Below are positions 45,401-53,236 of a stretch of 64,000 bases of DNA, piece after piece. Within the stretch, counting starts at the first letter, position 1. Each line of letters begins with the position of its first letter. The stretch lies in NCBI RefSeq assembly GCF_900177675.1, contig NZ_FXWM01000001.1:1063001-1127000 (forward strand). Direction: 5' to 3'. The DNA comes from Bacillus sp. OV166. GTDB taxonomy: Bacteria; Bacillota; Bacilli; Bacillales; Cytobacillaceae. Position numbers and translations under genes: made by a program. Under the pieces are notes generated by a model, which was not told the DNA's origin, made no database searches, and worked only from the letters and a program-made list of their open reading frames with translations.

Positions 45401-45673
45401 ACAGGTCTTAATTTGATGAGTGCGGATACCGTCATTTTATATGACACGTGGTGGAACCCGGCTGTCGAGGAACAAGCGGCCGATCGTGCCCACCGGATGG
45501 GCCAGAAAAATATCGTCCAGGTCATCAAGTTGGTCGCCCGAGGGACAATCGAGGAAAAAATGAATGAACTGCAAGATAAAAAGCGACATCTCATCGAAGA
45601 AATAATCGATTCTGATGAGAAAGTCATGTCAACTCTTACTGAAGAGGATATCAGGGAGATATTGATGATATAG
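42482..45673 (+). CDS. SNF2-family helicase with SWIM zinc finger
   Basis: 1063 residues, similar in layout to B. subtilis YwqA. A SWIM zinc finger is formed by C67, C69, C79 and H81 (CSC...DCQH). A ~500-residue middle region precedes the SNF2 motor: motif I DDMGLGKTIQS near 635, motif II DEAQ near 737, motif III ALTGTPVENSLEELW, then the C-lobe with FSQFTKMLDLI, YLDGKTPSEERVEI and DRAHRMGQ. It is an ATP-driven double-stranded-DNA translocase, probably removing bound proteins; role in transcription or repair unproven. GTG start with AAGGAG. Stand-alone gene. Confidence 0.92.
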   Translation: MNIPLNQKLIKEMCGTVSFKRGDYFYQTNKVTFEQYRPDRCQATVTGEEDFHVTIEAGVNDDILTECSCPKLASFTKDCQHIAAVLLAVYEHQQKGTIPMVSSSNNQDLTKGLLTLFTDQPVRSSGHQLHFEKRNVLDIEFTCKPMEVGKGRYLFAIEMTVVSTEVENIRMFLERVSTGKTYSLSSSFKYDPNLHCFQKETNAILEQLIQVLRDEKVYVDVVPDTNQHQMLFIPSSSWERLLPLLIKIPYVKVESEGHTFQGLHLSAASLPLQFDFTKAEGNGYQLKVKNLHRMIFLSAYHSVLYEGKVKQLEDQDYKRLSDLKKMLDASGTNQIPIPQEQIRFFLEKVAPGLKKLGQVTIAETITKQLMNTPLVAKLYLDRVKNRLLAGLEFHYENWIINPLESRDLPSGSLVIRDVEKEDEILQLFEDSSFAKTDGGYFLHNEELEYDFLTYVVPKLQKLVRIYATTAVRNRISRGEFRPQVRVRIKKERTNWLEFKFEMDGIPERQIREVLSALEEKRKYYRMPNGSLLSLQTREFDEIQRFLYSPLAKNKDLASGLDLPIEQSLQLLDTVEVSDAFKLEESFRQFLDHLHNPGRLEFEVPTSLEPILKDYQKHGFKWMKTLAYYGFGGILADDMGLGKTIQSIAFIMSVQSDIRKNNQPALVVCPSSLTYNWLSEIRKFAPQVKAAVIDGTKAERTKLLKKGKDVDVMIISYPLLRREISWFEKQSFHTVFFDEAQAFKNPLTQTARAAKILQANHRFALTGTPVENSLEELWSIFHVVFPELFLGLKEYSKLSRKNIARRIRPFLLRRLKEDVLAELPGKMESMESVELFPEQKKLYAAYLAKLRHDTLKHLDKDTIRKNRIKILAGLTRLRQICCHPGLFVDGYQGNSAKFEQLLQIVDESKLSGRRVLIFSQFTKMLDLIGRALTSKGMPYFYLDGKTPSEERVEICERFNRGERDLFLISLKAGGTGLNLMSADTVILYDTWWNPAVEEQAADRAHRMGQKNIVQVIKLVARGTIEEKMNELQDKKRHLIEEIIDSDEKVMSTLTEEDIREILMI

Positions 45674-45704
45674 AAAAAAGGAGCTGCAGCGCAACTCCTT
45701 TTTT
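45674..45704. terminator. Bidirectional terminator after the SNF2 gene
   Basis: AAAAAAGGAG pairs with CTCCTTTTTT around an 11-base loop. It serves the SNF2 gene and the converging yggT-like gene. Confidence 0.9.
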
Positions 45705-45712
45705 AATAGCTT

Positions 45713-45994
45713 TTATGCCCCAATGACATTCAATGATTGACGGAGACCTTCTAAAGCAAATTGCCTGATAAATCTAAAGGCAAATAATGCGATGATCGGT
45801 GAAAAGTCAATCGGACCAAGAGGTGGGATAAACCTTCTGAACAATCCTAAATATGGTTCGACAAGCTTGGCAATCCAGATACCAATCTTTGTTGCTTGAA
45901 ACTGAGGAAACCAGGAACTGAAAATAGATATTAAGATTAACCAATAATAAATCTCAAAAGCATACTGTCCAATCAGTAAAATATTCGAGCCCAA
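45713..45994 (-). CDS. YggT/YlmG-family membrane protein
   Basis: 93 residues with two membrane segments separated by the family loop (WFPQFQATKIGIWIAKLVEP, YLGLFRRFIPPLGPIDFSP). YggT proteins are linked with cell division or membrane organisation; the paralogue in the ylm cluster acts near ftsZ, but this copy is outside that cluster. Confidence 0.82.
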   Translation of the reverse strand: MGSNILLIGQYAFEIYYWLILISIFSSWFPQFQATKIGIWIAKLVEPYLGLFRRFIPPLGPIDFSPIIALFAFRFIRQFALEGLRQSLNVIGA

Positions 45995-46104
45995 TATAGA
46001 TCTTCCATTCTATAATAATTTTTTAATCGTACAAACATTACTTATGTATACATATACGATTGAGGTCCAATAAAGTTTCAAAATATTAATAAGGAACTTC
46101 CAAC

Positions 46105-46710
46105 CTATTTCTGTTGAAGAGGGTTAAGAACTACTGCGATAAAATCGGCATAGCTGTCGATATGAAAATCTGCTTCAATGTTCCGATTTTGAAAAGCACA
46201 CGTTTTAATATTTAATTCTCGAGCGGGAATTAAATCTAAGTCACGGTCACCGACGACCAAATCAATATGGTGACTTTTTAGTACATATTCGTAGGAGGAG
46301 CTGTGAGGTTTTCTTGTAAAACCTTGTTCCTCAACAGAAACAATCTCTTTAAAGTATTTGTCTAAATGATATTTTTTAAGCAGAAAGATGGTCGATTCCT
46401 TATCGCGATGCGTAACAATAATATTGTGATCAACAGAAGATAAGGCTTCATCCAGGTGTTCAAATGGCTTACTTTCCGTTTTTGAATAATAGTTATGTAA
46501 GGTTTGATACTCAAGTCTCTGCTTTTCATCTATTCCATAATGTTTAAAGGCCGTTTTGGAATCAATTTTTAGCCACCTTAGCACCTCATCGCGATCAAGG
46601 TCTTGCTGGCTTAATTTGATGAATCCAGAGACAAGTGCTGGATAGGTATCAAAAAGAGTGCCGTCGAAATCCCATAGTATGTTAATAAATATCCCTCTTT
46701 TCAGAAACAT
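46105..46710 (-). CDS. HAD-superfamily hydrolase
   Basis: 201 residues. Motif I WDFDGTLFDTY (two catalytic Asp), motif II NIIVTHRDKES, and motif III/IV KPHSSSYEYVL...LVVGDRDLDL identify a phosphatase of the PGP/YbbD-like subfamily I with a helical cap (~15-80). Start uncertain: ATG 46710 has AAAGG nine bases upstream, but the family usually begins shortly before NILWDFDGT, and AAGAGGG sits six bases before an ATT codon there. Substrate unknown. Confidence 0.85.
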   Translation of the reverse strand: MFLKRGIFINILWDFDGTLFDTYPALVSGFIKLSQQDLDRDEVLRWLKIDSKTAFKHYGIDEKQRLEYQTLHNYYSKTESKPFEHLDEALSSVDHNIIVTHRDKESTIFLLKKYHLDKYFKEIVSVEEQGFTRKPHSSSYEYVLKSHHIDLVVGDRDLDLIPARELNIKTCAFQNRNIEADFHIDSYADFIAVVLNPLQQK

Positions 46711-46842
46711 TTTGATTTTACCTTTAAAGAGAGTACCATAAGATTAAATAAAAAAGAAACGATCAGGTCACATGGATGTCTGAAATTTGTTATACTTTTC
46801 ATGGGTAATGTACATGTTAAAAGATAGAAATGGGGGATAACA

Positions 46843-47031
46843 ATGTCGTTTGATAACTCAAAACTGGGGTTACCATACTTTAGTTTAGAAGCAGCAGCAG
46901 TGGACAAGAGTCCGAGTGAAATGGTCATCACAGACCAAACTGGAGAAAACTATTACATAGTCACAAGGGATGTATTTGAGGATGGGTTGCAGCAAAACGG
47001 TTATAAGGTTGTTGTAAACGAAGGAGAGTAG
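46843..47031 (+). CDS. Small conserved-looking protein of unknown function
   Basis: 62 residues behind a good RBS (GGGGGATAAC then ATG). Composition is acidic, with no membrane helix or signal peptide; the C-terminal half (DQTGENYYIVTRDVFEDGLQ) looks like a small beta-alpha fold. It has its own terminator 15 bases before the end of the hairpin. I do not recognise a family. Confidence 0.7.
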   Translation: MSFDNSKLGLPYFSLEAAAVDKSPSEMVITDQTGENYYIVTRDVFEDGLQQNGYKVVVNEGE

Positions 47032-47048
47032 TGATACTCTCTTTTTTT
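47024..47048 (+). terminator. Terminator of the small gene
   Basis: GAGAGTA (47024-47030) pairs with TACTCTC (47035-47041), loop GTGA, then seven T. It overlaps the stop codon. Confidence 0.88.
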
Positions 47049-47211
47049 CTATAATTTTGTTTTAATAAATGCTTCTATTTGGGCTTTATGTTTTTTATTA
47101 TTGGCGTTAAAGCAGGAAAAGCAGAAATAAAGAGTATAAATTAATACAGGTGTCTGTCATCTGTTCTTTTTACCAATAATGTAAACAAAATAAAGAATGG
47201 GAGTAGATAGA

Positions 47212-47646
47212 ATGAGCTATCAGCAAAAAACAAAAGAAACGGATAACAGTGTGATTGAGTTTATTGAAAATGTTGAGAATCCAAAAAAACGTGAGGATGC
47301 GTACAAATTAATAGATATATTTACTGAAACAACAGGTTTTGAGGCAAAGATGTGGGGGCCGAGTATTATTGGTTTCGGTTCCTATCATTATAAATATGAA
47401 TCAGGTCATGAAGGGGATGCCCCATTAGTTGGCTTTTCACCTCGAAAAGCAAAAATTAGTTTGTATTTTGCACCGGGAGAAACAACAAAGCGTGAGGAAT
47501 TGCTAAAGGACTTTGGGAAACATACAACTGGAAAAGGGTGTGTATACATCAATAAGGTCGCTGATATTGATATCGATGTATTAAAAGAGCTAATAACCAA
47601 ATCGGTTCAATTTTTGCAAAAAAAATATCCGAATATCAATTATTAA
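47212..47646 (+). CDS. DUF1801-domain protein
   Basis: 144 residues from ATG 47212, eight bases after GGGAG. The DUF1801/YdhG fold is indicated by KMWGPSIIGFGSYHYKYESG, the region LVGFSPRKAKISLYF and the closing CVYINKVADIDIDVLKEL. Members may bind metals or act as small iron-chaperone-like proteins, but function is not established. A weak hairpin with AGCGCTTCC/GGGAAGCACT arms follows at 47680-47712. Confidence 0.82.
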   Translation: MSYQQKTKETDNSVIEFIENVENPKKREDAYKLIDIFTETTGFEAKMWGPSIIGFGSYHYKYESGHEGDAPLVGFSPRKAKISLYFAPGETTKREELLKDFGKHTTGKGCVYINKVADIDIDVLKELITKSVQFLQKKYPNINY

Positions 47647-47754
47647 CTCTATTAATCGATTACTAACAGCAGAAATAATAAGCGCTTCCAGCTATTAGTA
47701 GTGGGAAGCACTGTCTTTATGATGAGGTCATTCTCTAGCAAAGAGAATTTCACT

Positions 47755-48564
47755 TTACCCTATAAAATTAGCCAATTCCTGTGTAAACTTTTTCTGCTCT
47801 TCCCAGAACAATCCATGACCACTATGTTCAAACCAGACTAGTTTAGAGTTAGTTATTCCTTGACGAAGGATGGAGGCCAGCGGTGGCAAACAAATTTGAT
47901 CATGTTGACCATGAAGAATCAATGTAGGCACCTGAATTCTCTTGATATCTGTAAATAAGGTTTCATCTCTTAAGGAGTTTAGTAAGCCTGCAGTGGAATG
48001 CCCTGCTGCTTCAAGTCCTAATTGAAAGAACCAGTCTGAGAAAGGTTTAGTGAGCGCCTGATGGAAGAACATGTTCGTGAAATCAGAGAGCATTTTCGGC
48101 CGATCGTTATAAATCTGCCCCAGTAGTAAATTGACATCCTTCGCCTCTAATCCAAAAGGAAAGCCTGGCCGCTTTATAAAACTAGGGGCAGCCGCACCAA
48201 AAAGGGCTAATTTCGATACCCCAAAACCCTTATGGCGTTCCATATACCTGATAACAATCGCTCCACCTACAGAATGACCTGCAAGCGTGAAACTCTGTAA
48301 ACGAAGTCCTTTAACAATTTCCCGAATATCATCAGCAAGTCTATTGTACGAGTACCCTTCCCAAGGTTTATCTGACTTGCCAAATCCTCTTAGATCAATC
48401 CCAATACACCGATATCCCATCGCAGGAAGGACATTAAACTGATACTCAAATAATTTATGATTGGCTGGCCAGCCATGGACAAAGAGGATGGTTTTACTAC
48501 TTTTGCGATTTACATCTTCAACATATATATTAACTTCAGGCGCCACTTTAACGTAATAACCCAT
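47755..48564 (-). CDS. Alpha/beta-fold hydrolase
   Basis: 269 residues, chloroperoxidase/epoxide-hydrolase-like group. Oxyanion segment FVHGWPANHKLF, nucleophile elbow GHSVGG with Ser at ~97, acid in LILHGQHDQICLP and His in FEHSGHGLFWEE. Complete triad, cytoplasmic, no signal peptide. RBS AAAGGAGGG. Substrate not deducible; stand-alone gene. Confidence 0.9.
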   Translation of the reverse strand: MGYYVKVAPEVNIYVEDVNRKSSKTILFVHGWPANHKLFEYQFNVLPAMGYRCIGIDLRGFGKSDKPWEGYSYNRLADDIREIVKGLRLQSFTLAGHSVGGAIVIRYMERHKGFGVSKLALFGAAAPSFIKRPGFPFGLEAKDVNLLLGQIYNDRPKMLSDFTNMFFHQALTKPFSDWFFQLGLEAAGHSTAGLLNSLRDETLFTDIKRIQVPTLILHGQHDQICLPPLASILRQGITNSKLVWFEHSGHGLFWEEQKKFTQELANFIG

Positions 48565-48834
48565 TTTTTATCCCTCCTTTGAAAAAGGTATGGAAAAGTC
48601 CTTTTATCAATAAGCTATTCATGGATAGCTAGGCTAATACATTCGTGAACATTTGGGTACAAGTTGTAAATTTCTACTTTTTATTTTATTTAATAGTTTA
48701 AAATGATAAATGTAGGAGAATGGATCGCACTCTCCTTTATAAAAAAATATATATATGTGAAAATGTGAGCAAACTAACTTTCATACAACATAGAATTTTT
48801 TTCTAAAAATAATTATCTGGAGCTGGTTTTTGAT

Positions 48835-50241
48835 ATGGAGAAAAAGAAGGTCATCATAATAGGTGGAGGAATCACAGGTTTAGCAACAGCATTCTACTTG
48901 CAAAAGGAGATCAAGGAGAGAGCACTGCCGCTTGAAGTCAAGCTATATGAAGCTAGTGACCGTTTTGGCGGTGTGATTCACACGGTGAAGAGGGATGGCT
49001 TTATGATTGAAAAAGGTCCCGATTCCATTCTGGCTCGAAAAGCCAGTGCGCTTAAATTAATTAAAGAAGTCGACTTAGAAGACAAAGTGGTCGCGAATAC
49101 AGCCGGGAAATCTTTTATATACGCTAGAGGAAGGATCCATTCGATGTCTGAGGGAGCATTCATGGGGATCCCAACCCAGGTTACACCATTTGCGCTTTCA
49201 GGACTCTTTTCCCCACTAGGAAAACTACGGGCAGCAGGTGATTTTATTTTACCAAAGGGATTGGAAAAGGCAGATCAATCCCTCGGTGAGTTTTTCAGAA
49301 GAAGGTTTGGGGATGAAATAGTGGATAACTTAATCGACCCTCTACTGTCAGGGATTTACGCAGGCGATATCGACCGCTTAAGCTTAATGTCATTGTTTCC
49401 GATGTTCTATCATATGGAGCAAAAACATCGAAGCCTTGTGCTTGGCTTGAAAAAGACAATGCCAGCCCCACCTAAAACAGCGAAAAAAGAACCTTCCAAA
49501 AAAGGAATGTTTATCTCCTTATCAACCGGTCTGGAATCGTTAATTGACGAAGTCGTCAAGCGGATGGATGAGGGGGCTGTTAGCAAAGGAGTCCCTGTTG
49601 AAAAAATTGTAAGAAATCAGAACCACTATTCGATTACCTTCGCCAATGGAACGGTTGAACAGGCGGACAGCGTGGTCATTGCGACAGAACATTTCCATGC
49701 ACAAAAAATGCTTTCTGATTATCCGTTCATGCACACGTTTGATGATATGCCATCCTATTCTGTGGCCAACGTTGCCATGGCATTTCCAAAGTCGGCAATT
49801 AAACAGGACATCGAGGGGACGGGCTTTTTAGTGTCGAGAAACAGTGACTTTAGAATAACTGCCTGCACATGGACGCATAAAAAGTGGCCTGGTACGACAC
49901 CAAAGGATATGGCCTTATTACGCTGTTATGTTGGAAAACCAAATGATCAAGCGGCAGTTGATTTATCAGATGAAGAGATTATTAATATTGCATTACGGGA
50001 TTTAAATAAGACCATGAACATTACCGATAAACCATTGTTCCATATCATCACAAGATGGAAAAAGGCGATGCCGCAATACAATGTTGGTCATATTGAACGG
50101 ATGAAGAGTGTGAAGGAATCACTGACTAAGGAATTACCCGGAGTATTTCTAGCTGGAGGTTCCTATGAAGGTGTTGGTATTCCAGACTGTATCGACCAGG
50201 GGGAGACGGCAGTTAAAAAGGTACTCGAGTTTTTGAGATAG
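48835..50241 (+). CDS. hemY: Coproporphyrinogen III / protoporphyrinogen oxidase
   Basis: 468 residues, normal for Gram-positive HemY (CgoX). FAD motif IIGGGITGLATAFYL at the N-terminus, YEASDRFGG, EKGPDSILARK and the C-terminal GVFLAGGSYEGVGIPDCIDQ are all family-typical. It oxidises coproporphyrinogen III in the coproporphyrin-dependent heme pathway. In most Bacillus the gene sits in hemEHY; here no hemE or hemH is adjacent, so it may be a second copy. The 270-base gap upstream has no gene. Confidence 0.9.
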   Translation: MEKKKVIIIGGGITGLATAFYLQKEIKERALPLEVKLYEASDRFGGVIHTVKRDGFMIEKGPDSILARKASALKLIKEVDLEDKVVANTAGKSFIYARGRIHSMSEGAFMGIPTQVTPFALSGLFSPLGKLRAAGDFILPKGLEKADQSLGEFFRRRFGDEIVDNLIDPLLSGIYAGDIDRLSLMSLFPMFYHMEQKHRSLVLGLKKTMPAPPKTAKKEPSKKGMFISLSTGLESLIDEVVKRMDEGAVSKGVPVEKIVRNQNHYSITFANGTVEQADSVVIATEHFHAQKMLSDYPFMHTFDDMPSYSVANVAMAFPKSAIKQDIEGTGFLVSRNSDFRITACTWTHKKWPGTTPKDMALLRCYVGKPNDQAAVDLSDEEIINIALRDLNKTMNITDKPLFHIITRWKKAMPQYNVGHIERMKSVKESLTKELPGVFLAGGSYEGVGIPDCIDQGETAVKKVLEFLR

Positions 50242-50252
50242 TCAATAAGATG

Positions 50253-50286
50253 GAGTAGGGATTCGATATTCCTGCTCTATTTTTTT
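50253..50286 (+). terminator. Terminator of hemY
   Basis: Ten-base-pair stem with two G-T wobbles (50253-50262 with 50268-50277) and a long T run. Confidence 0.8.
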
Positions 50287-50332
50287 GACTGGAATCAATA
50301 TCTTTTAATAGGGAATTTTCCAATAAAATGCC

Positions 50333-50369
50333 AAAAGAGAGAGGGATCATACCTCTCTCTTTTTTATTT
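50333..50369. terminator. Second strong terminator
   Basis: A perfect 12-bp stem (50333-50344 with 50352-50363), loop GATCATA, T-rich on one side and A-rich on the other. It is bidirectional. The remaining 50370-50660 stretch has no gene or structure I can support. Confidence 0.85.
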
Positions 50370-50660
50370 TTAGAATAACTTCTAATGACTTTTTGTGTAA
50401 GCTTTGTTACCAACTTTTTAACTGATTCGAATGTAAAAATGGTATATATGTCAATTTGATTGCGGGTTTTCTGAAAGTAATAACTAATCAATTAATAGGC
50501 GCGAAGCCTTGGTATCTATGGTTTTTACTATATCAATATCATAAATGAGAGTAATTCCCACTTAAATATATGTTGTTTAATAGAAGAATTATTATTAAAA
50601 TAAATAAAGATAGACTGTTTAGTAGATAGAAATTATCATTTTATAAAAAAATTTGAAAGA

Positions 50661-50689
50661 TTGTACTTCTTAGTTGATACCTCTATGTA
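50661..50689 (+). promoter_or_regulatory. Weak candidate promoter of the symporter gene
   Basis: TTGTAC (50661-50666), 17-base spacer, TATGTA (50684-50689). It is the only reasonable pair in the 350 bases before the gene. Confidence 0.35.
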
Positions 50690-50726
50690 ATCAATTTTTT
50701 AATATTATAAAAAAGGGGAAATGCAT

Positions 50727-51974
50727 ATGAAGAAGATTAGTTTAGCATGGCAGATTTTCATTGGTCTGACACTTGGTATTATTGTCGGTGCGGTTTTTTA
50801 CGGTAATCCACATGTGGCAAGCTACCTTCAGCCAATTGGAGATATATTTATTCGCTTAATTAAGATGATTGTTGTCCCAATTGTTATCTCCAGCCTTATT
50901 GTTGGTGTTGCTGGTGTTGGTGATATGAAGTCTTTAGGAAAACTGGGCGGGAAAACCCTGCTTTATTTTGAAATCATTACCACGATTGCGATCATTGTTG
51001 GACTTCTTGCTGCGAACGTGTTTCAGCCAGGAGATGGCGTTGATAAATCGAAACTTACTAAAACGGACATTAACAGCTATGTAAGTACAGCCGAAAAAAC
51101 TGAGTCCCATTCTATGATTGACACCGTTGTAAATATTGTTCCGACGAACATCATTCAATCATTAGCTAACGGAGAAATGTTACCGATTATTTTCTTCTCT
51201 GTTATGTTTGGACTTGGAGTGGCTGCGATTGGAGAGAAAGGGATACCAATTATTAATTTCTTCCGAGGAACGGCCGATGCGATGTTCTATGTCACAAACC
51301 AAATCATGAAGCTCGCACCCTTCGGTGTGTTTGCATTAATTGGTGTTACTGTTTCGAAATTTGGAATTACCTCATTAATTCCACTGGGAAAACTGGTCCT
51401 GGTTGTATACGGATCCATGTTTTTCTTCATTCTTGTCATCCTTGGATTAGTTGCAAAAATTGCAGGATTCAATATTATCCACCTCATTAAATATTTAAAA
51501 GACGAATTAATTTTAGGTTACACGACAGCAAGTTCAGAAACCGTTCTTCCAAAAATTATGGAAAAAATGGAGAAATTAGGCTGTCCTAAATCGATTACAT
51601 CTTTCGTGATTCCAACAGGATATTCCTTTAATCTAGATGGCTCCACGCTTTACCAAGCGATTGCCGCACTGTTTATTGCGCAAATGTATGGAATTCATAT
51701 GAGTATTGGACATCAAATTACATTAGTTCTTGTATTGATGTTAACTTCTAAAGGAATTGCCGGGGTACCAGGTGTATCGTTTGTTGTTCTTCTTGCCACT
51801 TTGGGAAGCGTAGGTATTCCTGTAGAAGGACTAGCTTTTATTGCCGGAATTGACCGGATTCTTGACATGGCACGTACTTGTGTAAACATTGTCGGAAACT
51901 CTTTGGCTGCTATTGTAATTACAAAATGGGAAGGCCATGAGCTTAAAAATTATCAAGAACGTAAGGCAGCGTAA
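50727..51974 (+). CDS. Dicarboxylate/glutamate:cation symporter (DAACS family)
   Basis: 415 residues from ATG 50727, eight bases after AAGGGG; ATG 50721 is too close. The GltT/GltP/DctP fold is marked by IKMIVVPIVISSLIVGVAG, the serine-rich re-entrant loop GYTTASSETVLPKI, SFVIPTGYSFNLDGSTLYQA and DRILDMARTCVNIVGNSLAA (substrate-binding Asp and Arg). An Arg in the DMARTCVN region is compatible with acidic amino acids or C4-dicarboxylates. Single gene with a terminator. Confidence 0.92.
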   Translation: MKKISLAWQIFIGLTLGIIVGAVFYGNPHVASYLQPIGDIFIRLIKMIVVPIVISSLIVGVAGVGDMKSLGKLGGKTLLYFEIITTIAIIVGLLAANVFQPGDGVDKSKLTKTDINSYVSTAEKTESHSMIDTVVNIVPTNIIQSLANGEMLPIIFFSVMFGLGVAAIGEKGIPIINFFRGTADAMFYVTNQIMKLAPFGVFALIGVTVSKFGITSLIPLGKLVLVVYGSMFFFILVILGLVAKIAGFNIIHLIKYLKDELILGYTTASSETVLPKIMEKMEKLGCPKSITSFVIPTGYSFNLDGSTLYQAIAALFIAQMYGIHMSIGHQITLVLVLMLTSKGIAGVPGVSFVVLLATLGSVGIPVEGLAFIAGIDRILDMARTCVNIVGNSLAAIVITKWEGHELKNYQERKAA

Positions 51975-51986
51975 AATAGGGAATAC

Positions 51987-52018
51987 AGGACATCTTCTAA
52001 AATGGGAGATGTCCTTTT
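51987..52018 (+). terminator. Terminator of the symporter gene
   Basis: AGGACATCT (51987-51995) pairs with AGATGTCCT (52007-52015), followed by TTTTC. Confidence 0.82.
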
Positions 52019-52159
52019 CATTGGGTTAATGATTCTGAATCTTAAATAAAGTCAGGTAATATTATTGACTTATAAAAGTTTTACATACTAAAATGGATAA
52101 AACCGTAAGAAATACTCAATTAATACACTGAGAAAAACTGACTAGAAGCAGGTGGTTAA

Positions 52160-52663
52160 ATGATTATTCGTAATGCTGCAGCGGAAGAATTATCATTCAT
52201 TCGAGAACAAAGAGTAAACTCATATGAAGAACATGCCCAAAACATTCCTGAAGATCATTGGAAGGCTCTTAAACACGCAATCTCGTCCGATGCTGATGCG
52301 CAGGAGGATGTGGAACGAATTGTTGCTGAAATTGATGGAAAAATAGTAGGCAGTATTGCCTTGTTTCCTGCAAAAACCGATGCCTACGAAGGATTGGTAG
52401 ATGAGTTGGAATATCCTGAAATACGAATGCTCGCAGTGACACCGCAAGCTCGAGGCAATGGGGTGGCAAAGGCACTGATTTCAGAATGTATTCGACGAGC
52501 GAAAGTGCAAGGCTTTCATTCAATCGGCCTGCATACCGCAGATTTTATGAAAAGTGCGATGGGACTATACGGGCGCCTTGGTTTTGAAAGGTTACCGCAA
52601 TTCGATTTTGAACCTGCGGATGACGGCATCATTGTGAAAGCGTATCGACTTACTTTTGAATAG
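52160..52663 (+). CDS. GNAT-family N-acetyltransferase
   Basis: 167 residues. N-terminal IIRNAAAEELSFIREQRVNS, the central strand EYPEIRMLAVTPQARGNGVA containing the acetyl-CoA loop (R-G-N-G-V-A), and the C-terminal HSIGLHTADFMKSAMGLYGR with GFERLP. Acceptor unknown. RBS GCAGGTGG. Monocistronic; the sulfate locus promoter starts 50 bases downstream. Confidence 0.88.
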   Translation: MIIRNAAAEELSFIREQRVNSYEEHAQNIPEDHWKALKHAISSDADAQEDVERIVAEIDGKIVGSIALFPAKTDAYEGLVDELEYPEIRMLAVTPQARGNGVAKALISECIRRAKVQGFHSIGLHTADFMKSAMGLYGRLGFERLPQFDFEPADDGIIVKAYRLTFE

Positions 52664-52714
52664 TACATTATTGTTTTCAAAAGCTGGTACTAGAAATTAT
52701 TTTGTAAAACCCAC

Positions 52715-52743
52715 TTGACAGGTAGGAAAAGTCAGAATAAAAT
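52715..52743 (+). promoter_or_regulatory. Sigma-A promoter of the sulfate-uptake leader
   Basis: TTGACA (52715-52720), 17-base spacer, TAAAAT (52738-52743). Perfect -35 and ideal spacing; transcription should start near 52750, upstream of the hairpins and the leader ORF. Confidence 0.75.
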
Positions 52744-52803
52744 GTAAATAATTCAAATAGATTCAGAGAACGATTAATTTAATATTAAGCTGATTGGAAA
52801 ACC

Positions 52804-52843
52804 AAAGGCTTATACTCTTATTTAGGGGTATAAGTCTTTTTTT
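52804..52843 (+). terminator. Leader hairpin 1 with T tract
   Basis: Arms 52804-52818 and 52825-52839 pair with few wobbles, followed by TTTT TTTA-type tail. It lies ~55 bases after the predicted start site, so besides ending the GNAT transcript it may attenuate the sulfate operon. Its sequence resembles the terminator after cysA. Confidence 0.75.
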
Positions 52844-52862
52844 ATTCGAAGGGGGACTAATC

Positions 52863-52937
52863 ATGATCTATCCGATTAGTAAGTGCAGTCCACATTGTTG
52901 TCAGTCATTTTGTATTTATTCAGGTTTATGTAGATGA
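52863..52937 (+). CDS. Cysteine-rich 24-residue leader peptide
   Basis: ATG 52863 lies eight bases after AAGGGGG. The 24 codons include five Cys at positions 8, 12, 13, 17 and 23 (start MIYPISKCSPHCCQS) and end with TGA at 52935-52937, two bases before a terminator hairpin. No known protein domain fits so short a product. Location between a sulfate-operon promoter and yezD-cysPTWA suggests a translation-sensing leader, in which cysteine supply (Cys-tRNA) alters ribosome position and hairpin formation. Function is inferred only; coding is supported by the RBS, composition and position. Confidence 0.6.
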   Translation: MIYPISKCSPHCCQSFCIYSGLCR

Positions 52938-52939
52938 AT

Positions 52940-52960
52940 AGAATCAAAGGTTCTTTTTTT
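52940..52960 (+). terminator. Leader hairpin 2, directly after the Cys-rich ORF
   Basis: AGAATC (52940-52945) pairs with GGTTCT (52949-52954) across AAA, followed by six more T. A ribosome at the leader stop codon would cover this hairpin. Confidence 0.6.
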
Positions 52961-53017
52961 AGACCATAAAACCAAGTATTCTTATGTGATATTAGGAGTT
53001 TAAGGGAGGATGACAAT

Positions 53018-53176
53018 ATGGCAATTGTGGATCAAGCAAAAGCAAACTATATTTTATCGACACTAAAGGGGATGGAGTATGGTTCTGTGGTCATAACCGT
53101 TCATGACGGTACGATCACTCAAATTGATAAGACAGAGAAAACACGATTTGCACAAAATAAGAAAACATCTAAATAA
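53018..53176 (+). CDS. yezD: YezD-family protein (DUF2292)
   Basis: A 52-codon gene with RBS AGGGAGG eight bases before ATG. The product contains LKGMEYGSVVITVHDGTITQ followed by IDKTEKTRF, the YezD/DUF2292 signature. It is small, soluble and of unknown biochemical role. Members are frequently encoded next to sulfate assimilation genes and are under sulfur control in Bacillus, which agrees with its place between the Cys-rich leader and cysP. The next gene begins 217 bases later, behind a structured leader. Confidence 0.85.
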   Translation: MAIVDQAKANYILSTLKGMEYGSVVITVHDGTITQIDKTEKTRFAQNKKTSK

Positions 53177-53236
53177 CAATGATGCATTGCAAAAAGTGAC
53201 CACACTTATTATTGGATTTATTTTTTAAAAAAAATA

